Shown here: in pieces, positions 48,954 to 60,699 of the stretch | How the letters are laid out: each line of letters opens with the position of its first letter | Numbering within the stretch: the first letter of the stretch is position 1 | NCBI GenBank assembly: GCA_036874045.1 | Contig: CM072338.1 | Location: 23,086,501-23,150,500, forward strand | DNA length: 64,000 bases | Source: Cymodocea nodosa | Taxonomy: Eukaryota > Streptophyta > Magnoliopsida > Alismatales > Cymodoceaceae | Reading direction: 5' to 3' | Notes under the pieces: model-generated | What the model was told of the DNA's origin: nothing | The model's database searches: none | Seen by the model: only the letters and a program-made list of their open reading frames with translations | Made by a program: the position numbers and the translations under genes

Positions 48954-51058
48954 TTTCCTTAGCCCTGTCCTTCTTCTCCTTCTTTCTCAAATCCGATGGC
49001 AGTGATTATCTACAACATTCAGCATATCCACGGGAAAGAAGACACGGACGAAGAGCAAAAAAGGAAAAATGTTCGAGAAGGCAACAAATCCCTAGCGAAA
49101 GCGACGATCCGACCGTAACGGAGGAGAGGCGAAGATGAATGATGGGGAGGAAAGGGAGGAGGTGAGAACACGTAGGGCAGAAAGAATCAGAGGAAACCCT
49201 AGCGAGGTCAAATCGATGGGGAAGAAGCGAGAGGAGAAAGAGACATGGAGACTGGAGAAGGCAGCAGTCAAAGAAGCAACGCGAGACTACGAAACAAGGG
49301 GGAGGTCGATAGAGATGATTGGTTTTCCAATGGACGAAGATGTCAAAAGTTGCAGTTTCTTCGTCATTAAAAACATGCTTGCTTTGAATCGAACTTTCCG
49401 AACCTACTTGTCATTGATTAAATAATAATAATAATAATTTAACAGAATACTTTTGTGATTTTCTTATTAATACATGTGAAATAGAAATAATTGTATACAT
49501 ATTGTCCATCAATGATTATAAATAAATGATACCCTTTTTATTTGAATAAAACAAATATTGATTTCTGATCGAAAGATATTTAGATCGTTGATTTTTATTC
49601 ATTTTCAACTGTTTATTTTTAAATCTAAAAATATCAATGAATAAAATTCGGATTAGGTTTAAATTTTTATTTACGGTGGTTATACTATATAGATTGACTA
49701 TTCATATAGTTATGTAAAAAAATAAAATAAAATATGCAATAAATGTAGACAGCTGCCGAAAATTATAGAAAATTCTTGTGTCTGGAGCGATATTTTTCCC
49801 AAATTTCAAACCTATTAAATGAGTCTGTCTGTGAGAATATCTATTTCTAGGCGCGTATTTTCCATTCTTTTACTTTTCAAACGATTATTGCTTTATATTT
49901 TTTTTTTTTAAAAAATCATTTTCATAACTTAATTTTGAATAAATCATTCTTTCATTCTTACGATAATGGGTTACGACCGTATTATAAATATAAAATATTC
50001 ATGTTACAAGTATTAATTATACGATTACATCACATCTGCTCCATGCATGCAAAAAAAAATTATCCATTTTTCATCACGTACTGAAAGATATTCTTCATGC
50101 AAATCAAAGGTTCGTAAAAGTAAAAAAAGAAGACTTTGTGCTGTGAAATTAGATTGTTTGCGTGAATTAGCTAGCTAATCAACAAGAAAATTAAATATTG
50201 CCATAGTGGGCTACAATTTATTTTCCTTTATTGTTTAAATAGTAGCGTTTACCTTGGACGGTGAGATGCGAAAGTATGAAATTATGACAATCCAACAATA
50301 AATGAAAGCAAAAACCTTTGACATGGTAATTATACTCGATATCCATATTGTTATTCATATGTAATTAAGTAATCGTAGTTGATTGTGAGAGATTGTAAGG
50401 CTTATGGTCACTTTTCTTACGGAAAATAATGCAATCAAGGGTAATGACACGATCAACAATGAGATGACGTGCTTTAGTTGCCTGTTCAGTTTATTATGAA
50501 ATACGTAATCTTGAATGCAAAGTCAAGCAAAAATTTTATATTATAACGAAAACCATTAATGTTGGAAAAAGAATAACACGATTCCCATCTTTGAATGTTC
50601 TTGGTTGCGGTAATTTTTTACGCTAAATCATTTTGGAAACATAAATAATTTAAAATAACATGCATAATCTAATTTTAGACGTGAAATTCACAGAAGAAAC
50701 AATTGCATGACCGTAAATAATGAAGTACGACATTGTAATGTAATTCACGGAGAGATAAAATGATATTCCAGTAAAATACAGTATTTTATTTTTAAGTACT
50801 TACCGTAAAAATTACTATAACTGTCTATGTTAATATTTTTCTCTAAAAAAAATAACTTTAAGACGACTACAGTATAACTTTTGTGATTGTACCGTACACT
50901 TTAGTTTTAAAATTTTTTACAATAGTTGTTGTTTTAAAAGTATATTTTCCATAAAAAATAAAATAATAGAAAATAACAAAAATAGAAACGACTGAACATA
51001 AAAAAAAAATACAATGTTGTTTATACATCAAAGAAAATAATAGAAAATCAGAAAACAA

Positions 51059-51922
51059 GGTGTTTGTGTAGTTTTAGAAAATGATAAGAAATTTAAAAGT
51101 TAATCATTTTTAAAAAATAAATTGAAAATAGAGTATATTTGAAAAGTAATATTTTAAATATTATAGTATATATTAATGTTTCATTAGATATAGATGAAAC
51201 ATATGGAATAACATGTTTGTAATTAATATAAATAATATTGTTCATTGCAATTTAAATTTTTTCAAAAATAGACAACATACCACATGAAAATGTTATATTA
51301 TATACTATATATTATCTATTTATTACCTAAAAAACATAATTTTGTCAACTATTCTCTTTCTTCATTCAATACTTATTTCACCAATACAATGTATTTCTTA
51401 TTCTTCAATAATGATAAAAGTTTTATTAAAATAATCTGTAAGATTTTTAAGTAAATATTTTTGCTCAATATTATTTATTTAATGTATTATTTATGTTGTG
51501 TCAAAATATGTTAACATATTATTTAATGTTATTAAGTTGTACAAAAATTATTTATATTATGTTGAAATTAACATTACTTAATATTAAGTTGAGTTGAATA
51601 TATTAATGTATTATTTATTCTTATAACATTAATGTTATTATACTTTAATGTATTATAATCTAATATCATTCTTTAATTTTGTTTAATCTGTTATAATTAT
51701 AATATGTTATTATTATAATCATACTTATTGATATGATGTTAACGTTATTGTTTATTTTAACATATTATAACTATAATATGCTATTTATTATTATTATTAT
51801 TACTATATTTTAATTTATTATAATTATATTGATAATTATATATTATAAATTAGTATAGTTTTCCTTCATGTTTGAAGAAATAAGATAGGAAATAATAAGA
51901 AACATTTTTTTTAACATAAGAG
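51059..51922. mobile_element. Dispersed repeat copy 2, possible non-autonomous TIR element
   Basis: Same orientation and order as the copy at 43084-43726: GTGTTTGTGTAG start, ATTTGAAAAGTAATATTTTA, TAATGTATTATAATCTAATA, ATTTTAATTTATTATAATTA, ending near TTTAACATAAGAG. It is about 220 bases longer because of extra AT-rich sequence between about 51290 and 51600. The terminal inverted match is weaker than in copy 1. Confidence 0.55.
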
Positions 51923-54900
51923 AAGATAATGAGAAATTATTTCTTTTAATTTCTACCGACATAAATATAAAAATAAAGAAAAAAAAAAATTCTCATTGTT
52001 CCTTTTCTTTCATTTATTGATTACACAAACGCTTACGACAAATAAAAAAGTCATAGCATACATACCTATACGGTTATCTTTTTTTAGTATACTCCAATCG
52101 GAAAAAACCTCAAACGTCCAAATCAAATCAATATATATATATTTTTTCCGAAATCGAGAGGTTGATATTAGAGAGTCCATTGTCGTATCAAAGGATTTGA
52201 AGATCCGGGTTACCATCGCATCTGTAGTCATGCAACAAATATCTTTGGCGTTGTTTATTAATCAAAAAATAAAACGAAAAGATATCGTAACGAGAGATGG
52301 AAAACTGAACCAGATCAATAATTTCCACGATTTAAACTTAAACGACGTGCGAGTTGGTCTGGGGAAAAATAATAAATGTAAGTTGAGGTGTACATATTTC
52401 CATTCCACGGTCAAGGCGTTGCCCGTAATATGTTGACCACGGCGATGGGAAATAATCTATCGCAGTCAAGAACAATAATTTAACTTAGCAAGCACAACGT
52501 AGATAGGTACGTCAGCGTGTTGTGCTTATCAACAATGAGATTTCGACGAATAAACAATGACTACGATCGATAGCATGGACCATAATGGAAAAGCAACCTT
52601 CGATTGGACAGTAATGTTGATAATATTATTCGAAATTTAAATTCTGGACAACCTAAAAAAAAAACACTACCATATGTTGAATTGTGCGTGTGAGATGTTC
52701 TAAAATTTTAATTTAGATCATATCGATGTTAGCCTGTGTTTGATCTGATTGAAAAGAAAAAACAACCTTATTAAATATAACCAAAACTTACTAGATCGTT
52801 GAGATCGTTTTAAAAATAGTATATTATTTTGGAAAACAATATATCTAATTTTCGTACCATTATGTCTGGCGTGCCTTATTCTACCAAATATTGAGTCAAC
52901 ACAGTTGAAAAATCTAATTATATTATATTATCAAGTGAACATAGCTAAACTTAATCTAATCGACATCTCTACGTCACATTATCGAATGGACGTTACATGG
53001 CTTTGGTCGTCGGTCAAAGAAGTAGGTTTTGACTCGTTTCATTAAAAAACTAAACGTCCATTCAAATGGAATGGATAATATTAAGACAAAAAACTCAACT
53101 TCTAGTATTGTAACAACTAAAAGTAGAAGTTTACGTGCTAGTCGTCATGGTCGATGGTTCTCCGGTATGAATTGGACTTCAAGCAGCGTGCTCTCCACCC
53201 CTTCGCTTGCTTTGAGATTATCGATCCAAAAAGAAAAGAAAAGCATAATATGTCATGTAAGGCATGAAGTCAATGCCAGCGCATAAGTTATTGAAAAGTG
53301 AAACCATGTTATGCCTGTTTCTTCATAAGAACCATAAAAAAAAAAGGTATCATGAATGTGTAAAAAAAGGCCAACATTTGGATCTGCATTTTTGAGGAGA
53401 CCGCAAGTCAAAGATATTCAGTAACGAAGCATCAAAGCATGAATAAAGGATTGGAGATAAAATATGCCATTGAATATTAAACAGTCTATTGATCCAACAC
53501 GCATGTCACAAAAGAAACGTCTACAGGCAAAATAACGAAGCAAAGGCAAGAACAGCTTTGATTGATTCATGAAAGATCAATTAAGCAAAGCAAGAGTTTC
53601 ATCTTATTATCCCACATCCCATATATGAAACAAAGCTTATCACATATTATGAGTACTGGAAACATGACCCCTTGGGCTGCCATCTTCTGTCAACTTGTAA
53701 AATGATTTGGTGGTGTAAGTACCTGATTTGGTTATTTGATGATATCATTACCCATTCTCAAAAGTGAGTGTCAATTGGTCTTTTAAAGTGTAGACGAAGA
53801 TGTATTTATCAATATCTGTATTTGGCGTAGGTGATATATATGCAGGTATTATAGACATTCAAAAATGCACTTCCAACCCCATCTTTAATGCATCCGATCT
53901 CACAAGGAAGAGGTTGCCGATCTACCTTAACGAGGTCAACAAAAAAAAACATGTTGCGTTCAAACATTAAGTAAGAATTGCGTGTTGATGCGTAACAATG
54001 ATTGTTAGAAAATCATTACCAAGCATATTCTTCATACGTTAACAACGAAATAAATAATTTCAAAAACAATAATTTATCGTCGCGTATGAATAATAATAGC
54101 ATTTGTTAATTGAGACAAGAGCTAAGACAGTGCGTGCATGATTAATTACTTGTTTTTATGTCGCAAAGCGTAAATGTTGAGGTATCAATTGAGATTAAAT
54201 TTCAACATTTCGAGGCACCAGGAGGAGACCTCATATTAAATCAATTCTCTTTCACGAAAGCCTTTCTACTCGACAAAAATAATTATCCGACAAAGTTGTG
54301 CCCTTCGATCGCTCGTATTAACGAAATCCACAACCAAGGTATTATTTATACCAATATTTTTCGGTGATTTATTGTTAAAAATGGATCCTCCGTGCATCTT
54401 CTTACAAAGTATGGTAGTTAGGATAGGCTTCATTGTCAAGAAAGTTTGCTTCAATGGTTGTCACCAAAGATCGATCTATCTAAGGGGAAAATACATGACT
54501 GATTTCCGACACTCCACCACCGTAAGTTCTACAAAAAGGAGAAAAAGAATGTTGCACAACTTTCAAGTTGAACATTGAATAATATTATCTACTACTATAT
54601 TGTCATAATTAGTGGTAATTCAAGTGTCGCTTCTCTTGACTGCGAAGACGATCTTGAGGGTAAATTTCCCTCAAATATTTGATGACAATGTCTGAGACAA
54701 GAGTTTGAAGGGTGCAAAAGTCATCAGAGAATTAACGACTAGAAAACATATAATATTTTTTTGGTAAGATGATAGTAAATACTAGAAAACATATAGCGTT
54801 ATACTTGCTGGGGATCAATATTTTAAAAAGGAATCGACATGGTTATATAAAAAAAATGGAGGAAATAAACATTTTACATCTCTGGTCGAATCTAAACCAT

Positions 54901-55329
54901 AAGAAACCTTAATGTCATTCTTTCACTGTCAATTAATTTTAAATCATAAAGGATACGGTCGGATCTGAACTTTAAATTATGTTAATCTTATTCCCTCGAT
55001 ATCGTTCGATTGATTTTAGCTGAAAAATTTTATAATTTTAATTACATTATTGCATTGTTCGATGCCAAAATACCATTTTTTAAAACAACTAATCATGCTT
55101 TTGGTTGATAAAAAAATCGACAGTGACGTCATAAGCGTCGAGTGACAAAGACGATGCGAAACTGAAACGCCCACGACCCAATTTAAATTGTAAAAATTTC
55201 TTATCAGCAATGCACGTGCGGTACAACACGTCTTCTCGAGCGTGTCGAAATTTTTTGTAATTTAGATTGAAGTGTAGTCGCTTCGAAAATTCGAAAGAAA
55301 ACAAATGCTCCGACGGCAGAGGATGCAAG

Positions 55330-55358
55330 ATAATATAATATAATATAATATAATATAA
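55330..55358. repeat. (ATAAT)n microsatellite
   Basis: Five to six pentamer units in a row, 230 bases downstream of the lipid-transfer protein stop codon. Confidence 0.85.
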
Positions 55359-55585
55359 AGTGGAGATACTAGTTAGTGTAGAGATAAATAGTAGGCAAGC
55401 TTTTTTTCAGGAAAAGGCAAACGTTGTTGATAGATAACGGGAAAGCTACGACAGACCCATGAAAGAAGGAAAGAGCACAAACACAGACGTAAGTGAACAC
55501 ATCACATCAGTTATTCCCTCTCGAACACCACATCGCCTAGTAATAATGATATCTTCTTCGCACAAGCGCCATCGCCATCTCTTCT

Positions 55586-56100
55586 TCAGTGCACCCTGCA
55601 CAACCAAGACATAAGGATAGGAGATGAGACTGTCAAGATCGTGTAACAATGGTGACAACACCACTGGATCGACTGGTTAATATGCATGAACGAGGAATGG
55701 ATGAAAAGGTGAGTAGAGAACCGAACAAGACGTCATGCGTGCAAAATCACACGTACTTGGAGCAGTCTGTGCTCGGGCTGATCTTGTACGGGATGGACAC
55801 CCCACAAGCCCCGGGAAGGGCGGCAGCCAACTTCAAGTTGAGGCCGCTCACCCTAGAAGCAGCGGACTTGAGGCAGGTGCACGCCGTCTGGCGAGCGGAG
55901 GGGCTGTTCGCCGCCGAAGCAAGGTTACGGACGCCGGTGCAGCACCCAGAGGGGGGCCTGCCCCCGGACTTGAGGTAGTTGATGCACGGGGTGACGGCGG
56001 AGAAGACCTGCCCGCAGTCCATCGCGGAGGCCTCGCCCGGCAACATCACCGCCACCGTCGCCAGCACGAGAAGGGAAGCCAGGACGCGAGAGGGAGCCAT
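55586..56100 (-). CDS. Type 1 non-specific lipid-transfer protein
   Basis: Small secreted protein that carries lipids in a hydrophobic tunnel and is linked to cuticle formation and defence. Exons 56100-55757 and 55595-55586 (161-base intron), giving 117 residues. Signal peptide about 1-25 ([20 protein letters not shown]...GEASA). The mature part has the full eight-cysteine motif: [34 protein letters not shown]. It also shows the C-terminal block [13 protein letters not shown] usual for type 1. Without splicing the frame would read SKYV and stop. Removing the intron (donor AA|GTACGT, acceptor GTGCAG) gives SKVH and a stop, the normal ending, and an intron just before the stop is usual for this gene type. 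The last exon contributes only ten coding bases. Confidence 0.94.
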
Positions 56101-56188
56101 TCACGAACAATCTGGGAATGCGAGCGATTTGAACGAAGGGGAGAGTAAGAAGAGGGCGATTGCGGTGATGTGGGTGGTGAAGTGGTGG

Positions 56189-56201
56189 GTTATATATATA
56201 G
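56189..56201 (-). promoter_or_regulatory. TATA box of the lipid-transfer protein gene
   Basis: On the gene strand this reads TATATATATAACCC, about 90 bases upstream of the ATG at 56100, which leaves room for a 50-60 base leader. It is the only strong TATA element in the correct orientation close to the start. Confidence 0.6.
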
Positions 56202-56599
56202 TGGAGGAGACTGGCAGCGGTAGTTGGGAAGTACTGAGCAATTTAATGCCATTTGTCGAGGCTCTATGGTTTGGGTTGTGGACGCCGGAGCTTTGGAAAT
56301 TGGGAATCGGTGCGTCGACGTTCCGACCGCAGAGTTCCGCTTTTAAGGTGGCCTGCAGTTACTGTGGATTTCGGAGATGTGCATTTAATCGTGCAGTCGG
56401 TAGCCGGTGGCTCCGCGTTATGGCATTCATCAGATCGTACTCGCTTGTTGGTTTTCGGATCCGATTTTTTTTTTTTTTTTGAAAGACGTCTTCGGATCTT
56501 CAATCACTCGCGTGGCGAGAACATTTTTCACCCCTCATATACACTGATTTTGTGCGTGACATTTATCATCGTATTATCTTGAACAAATTTATATAGCTT

Positions 56600-58060
56600 G
56601 CGTTATAGAAAAAATGCATCCTTGTTTAGACACCTTTAAAAAAAAAGATTAGAAATAACTCTGATATCTCATTCGTTCATTTGAAATGATGTATTATTTT
56701 GGATGTCTCTGAAAAATATAAATTCGTAGTTTTGAAATGTATGCACATGACAATCAGGGGTTTCATTTTTAAAGGATAGTTAAGACGATATCATAATTTT
56801 CGATCGATATAAAAGTTTAGATACTACCTTTTTAGCAGTACCTGGGCAGATACTCTCACGAAAAGACAAAAGAAGTTGAAGAAAATTAGACAAAAGAAAT
56901 TAGAAATGTATGTATTATTGATTTCTTGATGTTTAGGGGTGTGTTAGTGTATGACGTAAAATTTTAACGGAAATGAAAAAGAAAATTCTAACGGAAATGA
57001 AATGAAAAATTTGTAACATAAAGTAAAAGTAAAAGGAAAATTCTGAGAAGGGTTTAGTACATGACGGAAAATTCTGATGGAAATTCTAACAAAAGTTTAT
57101 TACAAGTAATATTCGAAAAATACAAATACATCTTAATTAAAATATTACAATACGAAATAATATCATCTAGTTCTTCCATCTCACATTGTCATCATCATAT
57201 CTTCTCGCATCTTATCTGTTATTTATTTTCTTTGTTCTTGAGTCATTCGAACTTAGTCATTGCTTTCTATATGTATCTCTCCCATTGGTTGTATGTCATC
57301 AATAATATTTAACTCTTCCAACTCATCTAACAGGTCCTCAAGTAAATCTTCCTTATCAGTCTTACGAATTCCGTCAGGCACAAGAGAGGGAGAAAAATTT
57401 TCTGAATGAGGGCGATCGAAAATTTTCTAACGATAAAGTAAATTTTTGGATTTTATACAACGGTAAAATCCAACTTTCCTTTCCGTCAATTGTAATGCAC
57501 ACTAACAGCATTCTGACGGAATTAAATAATTTTACTTTCCGTCAGCTGAATTCTGTTAGTCACTATCCTCTCCTAGATGAACATAAAATAAGTGCTTTCC
57601 TTCGACTCTTTTTGAATGTTTTTTTTTTTTTTTTTTTTGATAATGAAAGTTTTTTTTTTTCTTGGTATTCAAGTTAGAAACACCTACAACCATTATGCTT
57701 AAACTGATCAATAAGTACTTTTCGTGAATCTTCAATTGATGTACGACGCACATGAGCAACGATTTTGTAGACAATGGTTGAGTTTTCATTTGGACCACGG
57801 GGGACAAGCGCGGGAATCGCGAGGGCACACAATACACGATTTCTGGTGACGAGGCCTCCGTGGAAAATTGAACGAAAGTGTGGTCTGAAAATATGGAGTC
57901 GTCATATTCTGAAGGCCCAATAAAGAAGGGGGGCCCGCCGATCTGCAACACGTACGCAGCCCTTTTATTGCAAAGAATACAATATATCAAGACCCTTCAT
58001 TTACAGTGTACAATTGGTAGTGTGGTGAATGGTATTTCCGTTAAAAAAATTCAAAATTAA
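56600..58060. other. Intergenic, transposon-derived
   Basis: Contains the TIR element at 56938-57511 and a long poly-T tract near 57620-57660. Frames on both strands between 57.5 and 58.06 kb are interrupted by homopolymers and match no family. Confidence 0.5.
56938..57511. mobile_element. Probable MITE with PIF/Harbinger-like remnant
   Basis: Left end GGTGTGTTAGTGTATGAC (56938-56955) is matched inversely by the right end, whose reverse complement is ATGCTGTTAGTGTGCATTAC (57511-57492). Sub-terminal GACGGAA motifs occur repeatedly, in forward orientation on the left and inverted on the right. In the interior on the minus strand, after an acidic stretch (EDLLDELEELN), the frame reads ITDKMREDMMMTM, resembling the C-terminal MRD..A..MW tail of PIF/Harbinger transposases. 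Exact ends and target duplication are not certain. Confidence 0.45.
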
Positions 58061-58076
58061 TTAATTAAAAGCAAAT

Positions 58077-58103
58077 ATAATAATAATAATAATAATAATA
58101 ATA
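58077..58103. repeat. (TAA)n microsatellite
   Basis: About eight ATA/TAA units directly before the GC-rich island. It explains the poly-tyrosine run in the overlapping minus-strand frame. Confidence 0.9.
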
Positions 58104-58640
58104 CGATCGTGCGAGTGGGAAGAGAGAGAATTTTATTTTCCTCACCCACTTCCCATAACCGTCGGCACCCACTTCTCCCTCAACCGACTGCATGCATGAA
58201 TCGGAGTTTTCTTCTCCGTCCGTTCGCGCGTGAAGGTGAGTTGTCGATCGGTGAAGCATTTTCGCGTGTGGAAGGCCGATCAGGGACGTCGTCAGCGACC
58301 GACGGCGGTGCGTGTGCGAGTTCGTCGGAGGAGCTGCGCGTGGTCGTCCGTGCGATCGTCGGTGGGTTGTGCGCGTCGGTCGGTGGTGTTGCACGCGTAG
58401 GGGAGTTCGCCGGTTCATACGGTGAGCATCCGGCGGGCGAGTCCTAGCTACGCGTGAGAGGAGGAGAGGCCGACGACCCTCTGCGCGAGTTCCGGTCGTG
58501 CGTGCGAGCTTCGGCGACCGCGTAGGAGGTGGCATCCGGTGAGCGGTGTTGGATCGTCCGTCAGATTGGTGGCAGGGGGGAGGAAGGTTTTGGGTCGGTC
58601 GGTGGAGAGGAATAAAGGAAGAGGAAGGGATTTTGGAAAA
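58104..58640. other. GC- and CpG-rich island in AT-rich DNA, possibly the leader of a decayed LTR element
   Basis: About 540 bases with many CG dinucleotides and repeated CGTCGG/GTCGGTCGG words, against an AT-rich surround. Long frames are open on both strands (112 and 193 codons), as expected from GC-rich composition, and neither resembles a protein family. The AT-rich sequence that follows includes GAGTTGTGACTCACTTAGTT and a TTTTTAGGTGATTAAG block (59465-59515), which resemble Ty3/gypsy-type LTRs, some of which carry a GC-rich segment. LTR ends were not found. Confidence 0.35.
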
Positions 58641-59749
58641 TTGCAAATAGGTCCTTGTAGTAAGTTTTTTTTGCCATTTATTTCAAAAATAGCATTTATT
58701 GGTTATTTTATATCTATTGATTATTATTGCATTTATTGATGATTATTGTATAATAGCGTTGACATTGCATATTGTTGTAGATTTGTGCGTTATCATTGTT
58801 AAGTGTAGCATGTTATAACTAATTAATGCCAAATATGACCTGATTATTGTGATAGATAGAGGTTAATGCATTTTCGTCATATTAATGTTTAGAAATGTAT
58901 TTATTGATTTTGAACTTAACATTTTTAGATCATATCATGTATAATGCATATATTTTAGAGATCTATTGCATTTATACGTAAACTGCTACAATATTAAGAA
59001 GATTTTATTATGGTTGTGCATAAGGCCATTTATTTGTGAGAAAATGTACGTAGTTAAATTTATGCAATTATGGTAATTTAAGACTTAAACGATTTTGCTC
59101 GTACATAAGAAAAATATGTAATATTGTTGCGTAATGATTTGATTATAGAATGTTAAACTATGATATTGTATGTACAATTAAAATTAGTTATTTTAAACAT
59201 TAAGAGTGAGTTTTAGGGTTAGTCGTAAGACTAAGCGTGACTTTTAAGCAAGAGATAAAATATAACCGTAGTTGGATGTCATGTGTCATTGAAGTGTATA
59301 AAATCATTGGTAGTCTAGAATTGTAAGATGTCATGCATAGTAGTGTACATTTATTTGTTAGTCATTACATTTCTCTTCTTTTGCCATGTATATATGGACT
59401 CATTAACTTTTCTGCAATTTATATTATGTATTTTTGTTATTTGTAGATTATTAGTAAAATTACCTATTGAGTTGTGACTCACTTAGTTGATTTATCCCTT
59501 TTTAGGTGATTAAGTATTTCTTCAAGTGTAACTGTGAGTGGAATGTGACATATTAGCTAGTATTATTAGTATTTTGTGTTTATGGGTTGATGTAGACTCT
59601 TAGAGAGTTGAGTTATTTTTTTGTGGATCGTGGATATGTCGCTTGAACTTATAATCTCATAAAATTATTTGTGAAGTTGTATTTGTAGTTTGTATAAATC
59701 TATCTTGTTTTGATTGTTGTTATTCTTTTTATTTTGAATATGAGAGCCT

Positions 59750-60131
59750 GTTTGTTTGTGTATCTAAAATTAAAATGTTATAAAATTAAATAGAAACAAT
59801 ATTTAAAATTTAGAACTCTATGCATGTTTAAGAATTAGATAAAAAATAAAATTTAAGTGTATGACGATAATGAATATAGTTATATTTAATTAATTAATTA
59901 ATTTAATTTGATAAAAAATTATTTAAGTAATTAGTAAATTTATTATATTAATTAATTAACATATTATATAATTATATCATTAAATGTTCATATATCATTT
60001 ATCAATAATTGCAGGGTATGCAAAAAAAAATTTGAGATAGAAATAAATTTTGTATATTCTATAATGAGAATTCATATTTTCGTATTTATATTGTAACTTG
60101 GAATTAAAATTTTAGACATACAAATACTATT
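59750..60131. mobile_element. Probable MITE, about 380 bases
   Basis: Left end TTTGTGTATCTAAAATTAAA (from 59755) is matched inversely by the right end, whose reverse complement is TTTGTATGTCTAAAATTTTA (60125 downwards). The interior is AT-rich and has no coding sequence. Target duplication not resolved. Confidence 0.5.
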
Positions 60132-60699
60132 TATTTCAAAACTAGAAGGAACTCAAATTCATTTCCATCTAATTCTAAATACATAAACTCCATTTTAATG
60201 GTTAAATCTCTTTTAACAAGTATATGCCTTATAATATTAAGAAAAAGTTTTCACGTTCCATTTAAATTGTATGCACTTTTTTTAAAATATTAAGATATTA
60301 TTTTTCAAATTTTCTTTTGGAACATAGGAAGAGTTGAGTCTTCTCCCACCTTTCTGCACCCTTCTTTTTACATCTCTCTTACCTTCGCTTCTATCTGTTG
60401 CTCTTCGGCAATGAAGTATAGGTCATCAATGTTCGCTCTTTCAACGATAAAAATGCGGTCATAATTTCATGTATTGTCACGAGGCTATCATTAATAGAAA
60501 AGTATCTCACGACTTAAACATTTTTTAATGGGAAAATGATCTTTAATAATTGACCAAGCGGTATGGGTGACGACGGCGTGACATGGTCACCGTTTTTGTG
60601 AAGTTAATTGCCGTCTAAAAATAGTCTACTAGAGTTAATTATAGAAGTCTAAATTTCACTGGTCAACGAGTAATCAACAAAAATATGATTATTAGTTTT

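Larger units (their letters stand above)
49140..55585. other. AT-rich intergenic spacer
   Basis: The first few hundred bases are probably 5' leader and promoter of the pseudokinase gene (minus strand). The rest has no recognised gene. It contains the second copy of the dispersed repeat (51059-51922), a 9-base perfect hairpin (52491-52528) and an (ATAAT)n microsatellite at about 55330-55358. A 146-codon frame at 51996-52436 has no family features and is not called. Confidence 0.55.

Noticed and set aside
51996..52436. 146-codon plus-strand frame
   Set aside because: Hydrophobic/basic AT-driven composition, no family motif, and no promoter or splice context.
58065..58646. 193-codon minus-strand frame ending in a tyrosine run
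   Set aside because: The tyrosines come from a (TAA)n microsatellite, and the rest is His/Arg/Thr-rich translation of the GC-rich island; the opposite strand is open as well.
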